NCBI RefSeq assembly: GCF_013415885.1
Contig: NZ_CP058910.1
Location: forward strand, 310,001-374,000
Direction: 5' to 3'
DNA length: 64,000 nt
Source of the DNA: Halosimplex rubrum
GTDB lineage: Archaea; Halobacteriota; Halobacteria; Halobacteriales; Haloarculaceae
Below are positions 19,278 to 26,886 of this stretch, in pieces (position 1 is the first letter of the stretch; each line of letters starts with the position of its first letter). A model generated the notes under the pieces. That model did not search any database. It was not told the DNA's origin and saw only the letters and a program-made list of their open reading frames with translations. The translations under genes and the position numbers were made by a program.

Positions 19278-19946
19278 TCACTGCCCGCCCGGGCCTTCCT
19301 CGTAGGGCTGGACGACGACGAAGCCGTCCGACCCCTCGAAGTCGAGCTGGTAGGTCTCGCCGGAGGACTGGCCGATCGCGTCGCTGAGGCTGCGGTCGGT
19401 CTCGATGCCCGGCGAGAGGTTCGCGCTCCAGGCGACGGTCGCGTCGGGGTCGGTCCGCACCGGCGGCTCCAGCACGAGCGGGTCGCCGTGAGTCGTGACC
19501 GCGACCGTGCCCGGTCCGGAGAGGAAGACGTTGGTCAGCCCGGCGGCGGAGGCGCCGCCGATGCTGCCGATCGTGTTGATCTCGTAGTCCACGTCGGCCC
19601 CGAAGGCGAGCACGTCCTCGCCGTTGACCGAGATGGACTCGCCGGCGTCGAGGTCGAGGAGCTGGATCCGCTTCTCCCGGTCGGCCACGTAGACGTGGCC
19701 CCGGCCTTCGACCTCCATCACGGGCGTCCCCTCGCTGGAGGCGGCCTCCTTGATGAAGCCGGTGAGCCCGCCCTCTGCGGAGGACTTGCCGGTGAACGAG
19801 AGGTCGCCCTCGTAGGCGACCATCGCGCCGGCCTTGGTCATCACCGAGCCGTCGACCGCGATGTCGAGCAGCTTGCTGTTCTCCAGTTGGAACGAGTCGC
19901 CGCCCTCGTCGGGGGCGTTCTCGCTGACGAAGTCGTCGAGTTGCAT
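19278..19946 (-). CDS. AIM24 / TIGR00266-type protein
   Basis: This is a 222-residue protein of the AIM24 family, which folds as a double beta-helix barrel. Family-like segments are [27 protein letters not shown] and the Gly-rich [20 protein letters not shown]. The mitochondrial namesake affects cristae organisation; the bacterial and archaeal function is not established. It follows the MinD gene on the same strand after 68 bases that contain a strong hairpin. An imperfect 18-base direct repeat (19223-19240 and 19260-19277) lies just after the stop. Confidence 0.82.
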   Translation of the reverse strand: MQLDDFVSENAPDEGGDSFQLENSKLLDIAVDGSVMTKAGAMVAYEGDLSFTGKSSAEGGLTGFIKEAASSEGTPVMEVEGRGHVYVADREKRIQLLDLDAGESISVNGEDVLAFGADVDYEINTIGSIGGASAAGLTNVFLSGPGTVAVTTHGDPLVLEPPVRTDPDATVAWSANLSPGIETDRSLSDAIGQSSGETYQLDFEGSDGFVVVQPYEEGPGGQ

Positions 19947-19953
19947 GGACCAA

Positions 19954-19979
19954 TCCAGAGCCGCGTGCGCGGCTCTGGA
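19954..19979 (-). terminator. Strong hairpin between minD and the AIM24 gene
   Basis: TCCAGAGCCGCG and CGCGGCTCTGGA form a perfect 12-base inverted repeat separated by two bases. It lies 36 bases past the MinD stop codon and 8 bases before the AIM24 start. No T tract follows, so it may be an mRNA-processing or attenuation structure rather than a terminator. Confidence 0.5.
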
Positions 19980-20014
19980 CGGGCGTTCGAGCGCCCGCGA
20001 CTAATAACCTGCCG

Positions 20015-20821
20015 TCAGCCGAACAGCCCGAAGCGGCCGCCCGAGTCGTCGTCTTCGTCCTCGTCGTCCTCGTCGTCGACGAACCAGTCGCGGTCGACGG
20101 CGGTCTCGATCTCGTCGATCTCCGTGCCTTCGAAGAAGATGCCGATCAGGTGCTCGGTCAGCCGCACGTAGGCGTCGGCGGCGGGGCTGGGCGGGGCGTT
20201 GAGCACGAGCGGCTCGTCGGCGGTCGCCTCGATGTCGTCGGGGACCACCGCGAGCAGCTTCGAGTCGAAGCGGTCGGCGATGGCCTCCACGTCGGTCTCG
20301 GTGGTCGTCCGGTTGAGGACGGTGCCGATGACCTCGCCGTCGACCCGCTCGGCGAGTTCGGCCGTCTTGATCGCGTCGCCGACGGCCACGTCGTCGGGCG
20401 TCGTGATGAGGACGACGCCGTCCGCGAGGCCGAGGGGGACGGTCGTCTCGTGGCTGAGGCCGGCGCCGGTGTCGATGAGGACCACGTCGTAGGCGTTGCG
20501 CAGCGTCTTGATGACCTTCTTGAGCTTCGCGGGGTCGGCGTCGGCGAACGCCTCCAGGCTCTGCTCGCCGGGGATGATCGTGATCCCGCCCTGCACGTCG
20601 GTGAGCGCGTCGCTGACGGCGCGACCGCCGGCGAGGACCTGGTGAATGCTGGTCTCCGGCTCGACGCCGAGCATCGCACCGAGGTTCGCCATTCCCAGAT
20701 CGGCGTCGACGACGACCACGTCGTAGCCCTCCTCCTCCATGGCCGCCGCGACGTTGACCGCGGTCGTCGTCTTGCCGACTCCACCTTTCCCACCGGCAAC
20801 TGTACAGACGTAGCCCGCCAT
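20015..20821 (-). CDS. minD: MinD/ParA-family ATPase
   Basis: This is a 268-residue deviant Walker ATPase. It starts MAGYVCTVAGGKGGVGKTTT, the signature deviant P-loop, and has DADLGMANLGAMLGVE and DTGAGLSHET as switch regions. Haloarchaea encode several MinD paralogues, some of which position archaella and chemosensory arrays rather than the division site. The C-terminus is unusual: a run of Asp and Glu followed by GGRFGLFG, which could act as a membrane or partner-binding tip in place of the classical amphipathic helix. The cellular role is unknown. Confidence 0.88.
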   Translation of the reverse strand: MAGYVCTVAGGKGGVGKTTTAVNVAAAMEEEGYDVVVVDADLGMANLGAMLGVEPETSIHQVLAGGRAVSDALTDVQGGITIIPGEQSLEAFADADPAKLKKVIKTLRNAYDVVLIDTGAGLSHETTVPLGLADGVVLITTPDDVAVGDAIKTAELAERVDGEVIGTVLNRTTTETDVEAIADRFDSKLLAVVPDDIEATADEPLVLNAPPSPAADAYVRLTEHLIGIFFEGTEIDEIETAVDRDWFVDDEDDEDEDDDSGGRFGLFG

Positions 20822-20989
20822 TGTGCTAGGTCAAATCACGGGGACCACATAAAGCCGCCGTCCGTTCCGACGCTCGTCGGACGCTCGTCGGTCGGTTACA
20901 GGCGGTCGCGAGGCCTTCGAGAGGTGGATCGCGGCCGCCGCCCGGAGAGGTCAACACTTACTTAGCCCCGAGCGCCCGAACCATGGACA

Positions 20990-22234
20990 ATGAGTGAGCA
21001 ACAGGAACAGTCGGACAAACAGAAATACGAGTTCCGCAAGGTCATCGAGGAGCTCAAGGGCTACAGCGGGTCGGGGACGCAACTGGTCTCGATCTACATC
21101 CCGGAGGACCGCCAGGTCAGCAGCGTCGTCGCCCACGTCACCCAGGAGCACAGCGAGGCGGCCAACATCAAGTCCAAGGACACCCGCACGGCCGTCCAGG
21201 ACGCCCTGACCTCCATCAAGGACCGGCTGCGCTACTACGACACCTACCCGCCGGACAATGGGATGGTCGTCTTCTCGGGGTCGATCGACACCGGCGGCGG
21301 CCGCTCGGAGATGATCACCCGCACGCTGGAGAGCCCGCCCCAGCCCATCGAGTCGTTCCGTTACCACTGCGACTCCGATTTCCTCACCGAACCGCTCGAG
21401 GAGATGCTCGCCGACAAGGGCCTGTTCGGCCTGATCGTCCTCGACCGACGCGAGGCCAACGTCGGCTGGCTGCGCGGCAAGCGCGTCGAGCCCGTCAAGT
21501 CCGCCTCCTCGCTCGTGCCGGGCAAGCAGCGCAAAGGTGGTCAGTCCGCCCAGCGATTCGCCCGACTGCGCCTCGAAGCGATCGACAACTTCTACCAGGA
21601 GGTCGCGGGGATGGCCAACGACCTCTTCGTCGACGAACGCCACGAGATGGACGGCATCCTCGTCGGCGGCCCCTCGCCGACCAAAGACGAGTTCCTCGAC
21701 GGCGACTACCTCCACCACGAACTCGGCGACATGGTCCTCGGGAAGTTCGACGTGGCTTACACCGACGAGTCCGGCCTGCACGACCTCGTCGACGCCGCCC
21801 AGGACGTGCTCGACGAGCACGAGATGCTCCAGGACAAGAAGTACATGGAGCAGTTCTTCGACGAACTCCACGACGGCGACCAGGCGACCTACGGCTTCGG
21901 TCCCACCCGCGAGAACCTCAACATGGGCGCCGTCGAGACGCTGCTGCTCAGCGAGGACCTCCGTCAGGACGTGGCTATCTACGACTGTCCGGAGGGCCAC
22001 ACCGAGCGGGAACTGCTCGGACAGACCGAGAGCCTCGACGACGACCGGGCCTGTGATCGCTGCGGCGAGGAGATGGACGGCGAGCGCGAGGACGCCATCG
22101 ACCACCTCATGACGCTCGCCGACCAGCGCGGCACCGAGACCTACTTCGTCTCGACGGACTTCGAGAAGGGCGAACAGCTCCTCTCGGCGTTCGGTGGCAT
22201 CGCCGGCATCCTGCGGTACTCCACTGGCGTCTAG
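20990..22234 (+). CDS. prf1: Peptide chain release factor aRF1
   Basis: This recognises all three stop codons and triggers peptidyl-tRNA hydrolysis. It has 414 residues, as expected. The stop-codon-reading NIKS motif is at residues 59-62 and the catalytic GGQ at 183-185 (within RKGGQSAQR). The C-terminal domain keeps the Cys-rich zinc-binding segment CPEGHTERELL...CDRCGEE. A TATA-like element (CTTACTTAG, near 20957) lies about 30 bases before the ATG. Confidence 0.96.
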   Translation: MSEQQEQSDKQKYEFRKVIEELKGYSGSGTQLVSIYIPEDRQVSSVVAHVTQEHSEAANIKSKDTRTAVQDALTSIKDRLRYYDTYPPDNGMVVFSGSIDTGGGRSEMITRTLESPPQPIESFRYHCDSDFLTEPLEEMLADKGLFGLIVLDRREANVGWLRGKRVEPVKSASSLVPGKQRKGGQSAQRFARLRLEAIDNFYQEVAGMANDLFVDERHEMDGILVGGPSPTKDEFLDGDYLHHELGDMVLGKFDVAYTDESGLHDLVDAAQDVLDEHEMLQDKKYMEQFFDELHDGDQATYGFGPTRENLNMGAVETLLLSEDLRQDVAIYDCPEGHTERELLGQTESLDDDRACDRCGEEMDGEREDAIDHLMTLADQRGTETYFVSTDFEKGEQLLSAFGGIAGILRYSTGV

Positions 22235-22618
22235 ATCCCGCGTCGCTCACCGGTTCTCCGTCGATTTTCCGACCGACCAGCCGCGGTGCCGTCCGCGGAC
22301 GGCCGACGGTCGAGCGACTCGCGAGTAACCGGTCGGTATCGAGCGAGAGAGAGAGTGTCGCCGGCGTACCCGGGAGGCGGGGGGGGGAGTGCCTCCGTCG
22401 GGCCACCACCGGCGACGCGAAATGGGTGCTGGTGGTTAGGGGGGATTGGGGGGAGACGACGACGGGTCCTACGTGTCGTCGCGGCGGCACCTGGCGTCGA
22501 TGCCGCGATATCTAGTACGACCCCGTGATGTAAATGCGGTGTACCTAACAGAGTAGGCGTCCGGGGAGAGCGAGCGGAAAGCATGGCCTACCAGGGGTTG
22601 GATCGCCGGACAGCACGG
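22235..22618. other. Intergenic region with G-rich hairpin, no convincing gene
   Basis: This is 384 bases between convergent genes. GGAGGC (22373-22378) and GCCTCC (22391-22396) form a stem around a loop with nine consecutive G. Two further runs of six G follow at 22439-22444 and 22448-22453. A GA-dinucleotide tract lies near 22342-22354. The last 100 bases (22500-22560) are AT-richer. An open frame on the minus strand here gives a low-complexity product and is not supported. Confidence 0.6.
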
Positions 22619-23011
22619 TCACAGCAACTGTTCGAGCTGCCGTCGGCGCGCCCGCAGGTCCGCCTCGGCGTCGACGCTCGGGTCGTCGGCGAGGCGGTCG
22701 AGCGCGAGTAGCGGGTCGGTACCGGCGCGCTCGACGCTCGCCAGTAGCTCGGAGATCTCCGCGCGGTTGGTCGCCAGCGACGGGATCAGCCCGACCATGA
22801 GCACGAACGGGACCGCCGCCTCGTCGTTCGACGGGACGGCGTCGCCGACCGTCGTGAAGTCGGGCACCTCGGCGGGCGGGTCGGCGACCGGTCGAAGGAC
22901 GAGACAGCGGGTGCAGATCTCGGCGCCGGGGCTCTCGCCGGGCAGGGCGTCGCGGTACTGCTCGGGGACGGCGAAGGCGAGCGTCGGCGCGCCGCAGTCG
23001 GGACAGGTCAC
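22619..23011 (-). CDS. DUF6276-like zinc-finger protein
   Basis: This is a 130-residue protein starting at GTG. The N-terminus has a CPDCGAPT knuckle and a second pair CTRCLVLRP near residue 35, which together could bind one zinc. The C-terminal half is helical (AEISELLASVERAGTDPLLALDRLADD). It matches what I recall of the haloarchaeal DUF6276 family; the function is unknown. It lies downstream of atpD on the same strand, 82 bases away. Confidence 0.78.
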   Translation of the reverse strand: MTCPDCGAPTLAFAVPEQYRDALPGESPGAEICTRCLVLRPVADPPAEVPDFTTVGDAVPSNDEAAVPFVLMVGLIPSLATNRAEISELLASVERAGTDPLLALDRLADDPSVDAEADLRARRRQLEQLL

Positions 23012-23093
23012 GTTCGTGCGTGCGCGCGGGCGTGACTAAACGCTGCCGGGGGAGAGAACGGAGACGGCGCTGGAAAACGGGTGGGCGGCGGCC

Positions 23094-23786
23094 TCAGTCG
23101 TCGGCCGGGACGGCCTGCTCTGCTTCGTCTTCCTCCTCCTCGGCTTCTTCGGCGGCCTCCTCGCGTTCCTTCTTGTCTTTGATCTTCTTCATGCGGAAGA
23201 TTTCCTCGCGCTCCTGCTCCTCGAGCTTCTGCTCGATGTACTCCTCGTTGGCACGCAGTTCGGGCAGCAGCTTGAACTCCAGGGCGTTGACGCGCCGTTT
23301 GGTGGTCTCGATCTCGTCGAGCATCTTCTTCATCGCCGTCTCGACCTCGGCGGCGAGGATGATCTGGTCGAGCAGCTCCTCGTAGGCCTCGGCGGCCTCG
23401 TCGATGCGGGCGCTAGTGCCGAGGACGCCGTAGCCCCGCTCGTCGAGACTCTTGGAGACCTTCGTCGAGTCGATCTGGGGGATGTAGACGCCCATGACGC
23501 TCTTGGACTCGGTGGTCAGCTCGGGGTGTTCCTTGAGCGCGGCGGCCGCGCCCCGCACTGCGACGTCGCCGTCGAGCGCGCGGGCCATGTTGATCGCGTT
23601 CTGGGCCTCCTCGTACTTCTCGTCGAGGTCCGCGCGAACGTCCTGGGCCTCGTCGAGGATGTCCATGAACTCCATGATGAGGCCGTCGCGTTTCTGCTCC
23701 AGCGTGTCGTGCCCGCGCTCGGAGAGCTCGATGCGCTCCTCGATCCGCATGAGCTCCTTGCGAGTGGGTTTGACGTCCTCGGCCAT
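23094..23786 (-). CDS. atpD: A-type ATP synthase subunit D (central stalk)
   Basis: This is the central rotor stalk of the archaeal A1Ao ATP synthase, 230 residues. The long antiparallel coiled coil is evident from both termini: [30 protein letters not shown] at the start and [14 protein letters not shown] at the end. A highly acidic C-terminal tail is typical for halophiles. It is separated from subunits H-I-K-E-C-F-A-B by the bat-bop-crtY-blh cluster, all on the same strand. Whether it is co-transcribed with blh is not clear, as 160 bases of repeat-rich DNA lie between them. Confidence 0.95.
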   Translation of the reverse strand: MAEDVKPTRKELMRIEERIELSERGHDTLEQKRDGLIMEFMDILDEAQDVRADLDEKYEEAQNAINMARALDGDVAVRGAAAALKEHPELTTESKSVMGVYIPQIDSTKVSKSLDERGYGVLGTSARIDEAAEAYEELLDQIILAAEVETAMKKMLDEIETTKRRVNALEFKLLPELRANEEYIEQKLEEQEREEIFRMKKIKDKKEREEAAEEAEEEEDEAEQAVPADD

Positions 23787-23821
23787 TTGATCCCCGGTTG
23801 TCGGCGTAGGCAGTTAACCGT

Positions 23822-23937
23822 TTTCAGTCGGAGCGAGGTCGAGCGTAGCGAGACCTCAGGAAGCGAACGGCGCGAAGCGCCGTGAGCCGCGGGGTCGAAC
23901 GGAACGAGCGCCGCCGAACGAGCGATGGCACTCCGGT
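23822..23937. repeat. GAGCG-type intergenic repeats with several short hairpins
   Basis: The gap between blh and atpD contains GAGGTCGAGCG-TAGCGAGACCTC and CGGCGCGAAGCGCCG hairpins. Around them are variations of AACGAGCG and GAGCGA. The same word family appears downstream of the methyltransferase gene (38043-38360). These look like degenerate multi-copy haloarchaeal intergenic repeats. Confidence 0.5.
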
Positions 23938-23946
23938 CGCGCCTCG

Positions 23947-24984
23947 CTACCAGTACCCCGCGATCCGGTCGAGCCACGTCACGACGACCACGTGGGGCAG
24001 CGTCAGCACGGCGATAGCCACGAGGTAGACGCCGGTCGCACCCGCCAGCGTGGGTTCGGGCGCCGGCGCCGCCCACCACAGTGCCCCACAGCCGACCAGC
24101 GCGACGAGCGTCGGGAGTGCGGCCTCTCGGGCGAACCGGCCGAGCGCGGGCGCGAGCCGGCCGCCTTCGAGCGCGGCGACCGCCCGGTCGTCCAGCGTGA
24201 GGACGCGCGCGACGTGACGGGGGGCGTGCCAGCAACAGAAGTACAGCCCGACGGCGAACACGGGCGGGACGACGAGGAAGTAGGCCCACAGGAGGAGCGT
24301 TTCGCCGGCGTCGACCGCCCACCCGCGTCGGTGGCCGGCCGCCCGATAGCCGACCGCGAGTGTCGCGAGCGTCAGCGCCGCCAGCGCCGCGCCGAGCGCC
24401 AGCCGCGCGTCGGTCGTAAACGGCCAGGCGGGCACCGACCCGCCGAAGGGGGCGACGAAGGAGGTCAGGACCGCGCGGTAGCGGTCCGGGAAGGCGAGCA
24501 GCGGGACGCCCATCGGCAGCGCGCCGCGGACGGCCAGCGTCAGCGCGCGCCGCCACCGCGCGTCGAGGTGGTCGGCGTCCAGCAGTTCCCGGAGCGGGTG
24601 GATCTCGCCCTGGCCCCAGTGGAACCACGTCAGCGCGAGGAAGGCGACCGCGGCGGCCAGCGGTACCGTGAACCACGCGACGGCGTAGGCGCCGCCGCCG
24701 AGCAGGTAGACGACGCCGACGACCGCGAGCCACCGGGGGGCGAGTCGCCCGGTCGCCGCCCGGGGGAGCGCCGCCCAGTCGACGGCGCCGTGGGGCAGGC
24801 CGAAGGCGACGACGCTGACGACCAGCGGGGCGTAGCGCCACGTCGGCGGGACCGACAGGCCGCCGGCGAACGCGAGCGTCGCGGCGGCGACGGGGATCCA
24901 CGGTATCCAGACCGCGAGCGCGCGCAGGGGCGCGCGGGCGGCCGGCGGGACGCGGTCGTCGGCCCGGTCGCGGGCTAGCGCCAT
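23947..24984 (-). CDS. blh: Brp/Blh-type beta-carotene 15,15'-dioxygenase
   Basis: This membrane enzyme cleaves beta-carotene into two retinal molecules, the chromophore of bacteriorhodopsin. It has 345 residues and about eight to nine hydrophobic helices. Conserved His positions typical of the family are visible: FGLPHGAVDW, LTWFHWGQGEIHPL, CCWHAPRHVARV and LPHVVVVTW, consistent with an iron site. It overlaps the end of crtY by ten bases, so retinal precursor synthesis and cleavage are co-expressed. The start is the ATG at 24984. Confidence 0.93.
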   Translation of the reverse strand: MALARDRADDRVPPAARAPLRALAVWIPWIPVAAATLAFAGGLSVPPTWRYAPLVVSVVAFGLPHGAVDWAALPRAATGRLAPRWLAVVGVVYLLGGGAYAVAWFTVPLAAAVAFLALTWFHWGQGEIHPLRELLDADHLDARWRRALTLAVRGALPMGVPLLAFPDRYRAVLTSFVAPFGGSVPAWPFTTDARLALGAALAALTLATLAVGYRAAGHRRGWAVDAGETLLLWAYFLVVPPVFAVGLYFCCWHAPRHVARVLTLDDRAVAALEGGRLAPALGRFAREAALPTLVALVGCGALWWAAPAPEPTLAGATGVYLVAIAVLTLPHVVVVTWLDRIAGYW

Positions 24985-25697
24985 CGGTGGACCACCCAGC
25001 GGAACAGGACGACTCCCTGGACGACGAAGCAGTTCGTCACGACGAAAAACAGCATCTCCTCGACCGGGAGGCCGGCGACCGCCAGTCCCGTGGTGTAGGT
25101 GTCGGCGATGGTCCACACGCCCGCCTGGATGGCCAGGCGGTCGACCGCCCAGAGGTACGCCGACGGGACCATCACGGCGACGGCGACGCGGGCGCGGGCG
25201 CCCCAGAGATACCGCCAGCCGACCGCCCACTGCAGCGCCAGCACCGGACCCGCCCACGCGAGGATCGCGCCGAGATACGTCGTCGCCGGCGCGGTCAGCG
25301 CGAGGAGTCCGACGGCGCCGACGGCGAGGCCCGCCGCGGCCCCGAGGAGGCGCTCGCGCCGCGTGTGGGTGACGCCTTCGAGGATCGGGCCGGCGACGTG
25401 CAGCGTCCACAGCGTCGTGAGCGCGGGCTGGAGGACGAAGAAGGCGATCTCCTCGTAGGGGACACCCCACAGGCGACCCGCGACCGTCCCCGAGCCGTAG
25501 GACCACACGCCCATCGAGATGAGCAGGCGGTCCCACGGCATCGTGTAGGCGACCGCGAGCACCGTCACGACCGCCAGTCCCGCCGCGCCGACCCGCCAGT
25601 TGACACTGTCGCGACGGTGGTGAGCCGTCGCCGTCAGCGCCGCTAGGACGGGCAACACGTACAGCGCGTGGAACTGGACGTAAGTCAACGAGCTCAT
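24975..25697 (-). CDS. crtY: Lycopene beta-cyclase, heterodimer-type fused (CrtYcd)
   Basis: This converts lycopene to beta-carotene in the membrane. It has 240 residues and about seven hydrophobic helices. The two halves are related: each contains a P-x-E-E motif (VPYEEIAFFVLQ and LPVEEMLFFVVTN), as expected for a fusion of the small c and d cyclase domains. It stands between bop and blh and supplies the substrate for the dioxygenase. The next gene starts before this one ends. Confidence 0.93.
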   Translation of the reverse strand: MSSLTYVQFHALYVLPVLAALTATAHHRRDSVNWRVGAAGLAVVTVLAVAYTMPWDRLLISMGVWSYGSGTVAGRLWGVPYEEIAFFVLQPALTTLWTLHVAGPILEGVTHTRRERLLGAAAGLAVGAVGLLALTAPATTYLGAILAWAGPVLALQWAVGWRYLWGARARVAVAVMVPSAYLWAVDRLAIQAGVWTIADTYTTGLAVAGLPVEEMLFFVVTNCFVVQGVVLFRWVVHRWR

Positions 25698-25885
25698 CGA
25701 GTCGATCTCCGGAAACCGCGACCGTAGTCGGTTCGGGCCGATTCTCGGCCGTGATACTGTTCGGCTGCGACGACGGCCCGCGGGGGCGGGCCGGCTCGGC
25801 TACCACCAGGTCGACGTCGAGCGGCGTCGTGTCGGCTGCGGCTCGGTGCGCGGCGACCGCGTTCGGTCGCCGTAGCGGCTCGTCG

Positions 25886-26668
25886 TCAGTCGTCGGCGGT
25901 CGCGGCCGCGCCGGTGCCGCTCGCGGCGGACACGTCGTCGAGGACCTGCCGGCTCGACAGCAGCAGGAACCCGAAGCCGACCTTCGCGACCAGGTCGAGT
26001 ACCATGAACCCGGCTGTCTCGACGAACAGGACGCTCCCGCTGACTTCGGGGAGCAGCCCCAGCCCCTCGGTACCGGCCAGCCACCACACCGGGTAGACCA
26101 GCCAGACCGCGACGATCAGGTTGCGTAACTGTGCGAACTTCGCACCGACGTCGCTACCCAGCTCCTGGGCCTGCTCGGTGAGCGTCCCGAACAGGAAATA
26201 CAGCAACACCAGCAGGAAGCCGGTGCTGATACCCCACCAGACCAGCCGGCGGGCGCCGTCGTCGAGGCCGGCCGCCACGAAGTTCCCGCCGGCCAGCGTC
26301 GCGATCGCGCCGGTACCGATCATCAGCGCGTCGAGGCTGACCAGCGTCGTCAGCTGGTTGCGGTTGGCCCGCGCCAACAGTCCCAGGTCGATCAGCAACA
26401 GCGGCGTCGTGAACAACCAATCGGTGTACCGCGCCCAGTAGATGCTGAGCTCCTCGCCGGCGACGGTGACCGTCGTCAGCCCGAAGCCGGTGGCCATCGC
26501 GAGGTAGTTCACCCCCGCGATCGCCGTGATCAGTATCGTCACGATGTAGAATTCCTGGCGCTTCTGGTCCTCCTCGCCCCAACCGCGGGCGATGAAGTAC
26601 AGCATACCCAGGAACATCCCTATCGTCCCGATCCACAGCCAAATTTGTTCGCTCCCTGGTGATGGCAT
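25886..26668 (-). CDS. bop: Bacteriorhodopsin (light-driven proton pump)
   Basis: This is a seven-helix retinal protein of 260 residues. Key residues by comparison with bacteriorhodopsin: R80 (R82), D83 (D85, Schiff-base counterion), T87 (T89), D94 (D96, proton donor), D113 (D115), E201 (E194), E217 (E204), D225 (D212) and K229 (K216, retinal Schiff base). All proton-pump residues are kept, so this is an outward H+ pump and not a halorhodopsin or sensor. The start [14 protein letters not shown] resembles Haloarcula cruxrhodopsins. The segment between helices F and G is about six residues longer than in the relatives I remember. A Bat-type activating site lies upstream. Confidence 0.96.
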   Translation of the reverse strand: MPSPGSEQIWLWIGTIGMFLGMLYFIARGWGEEDQKRQEFYIVTILITAIAGVNYLAMATGFGLTTVTVAGEELSIYWARYTDWLFTTPLLLIDLGLLARANRNQLTTLVSLDALMIGTGAIATLAGGNFVAAGLDDGARRLVWWGISTGFLLVLLYFLFGTLTEQAQELGSDVGAKFAQLRNLIVAVWLVYPVWWLAGTEGLGLLPEVSGSVLFVETAGFMVLDLVAKVGFGFLLLSSRQVLDDVSAASGTGAAATADD

Positions 26669-26687
26669 GACTACAGTAGACACTGGG

Positions 26688-26696
26688 GATTTTTGC
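26688..26696 (-). promoter_or_regulatory. Probable TATA element of bop
   Basis: On the minus strand this reads GCAAAAATC, roughly 20-28 bases before the bop ATG. bop transcripts in Halobacterium have almost no leader, so this spacing is right. The box is weak, as in other activator-dependent bop promoters. Confidence 0.5.
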
Positions 26697-26710
26697 CCCA
26701 AAAGAAAGAT

Positions 26711-26724
26711 ACCCAACTAGTTGG
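26711..26724 (-). promoter_or_regulatory. Bat-type upstream activating sequence of bop
   Basis: The sequence ACCCAACTAGTTGG matches the published consensus for the bop regulon activating site, ACCcnactagTTnG, at every position. Its core CCAACTAGTTGG is a perfect 12-base palindrome. It lies 43-56 bases upstream of the bop ATG, just before the TATA-like element. No second copy was seen before crtY, blh or bat. Confidence 0.8.
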
Positions 26725-26886
26725 AGAGCCGTGACAACTGCGCGTGAGAGTCACAAACACTCTCTAGAAGAGGGCTCAATCGTCGTCACTCGCCCGATCG
26801 CTAAATCCGGGTCGATTCCGATGCCGACGGCGGGACGCATTCGGCTGCGTCTCCGGTATAAAAACAGCCGTGTGTGCGAGCGATGG

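Noticed and set aside
17264-19387. A 707-codon plus-strand frame opposite argS
   Set aside because: It is the mirror of argS codon bias, with no motif and no promoter.
22231-22584. A 117-codon minus-strand frame in the space after aRF1
   Set aside because: The product is rich in Pro, Arg and Thr with no conserved pattern, and the underlying DNA is a G-rich hairpin region.
26669-26716. A longer bacteriorhodopsin starting 16 codons upstream
   Set aside because: That start overlaps the TATA region and abuts the activating site. The MPSPGSEQ start matches known rhodopsins and the leaderless pattern.
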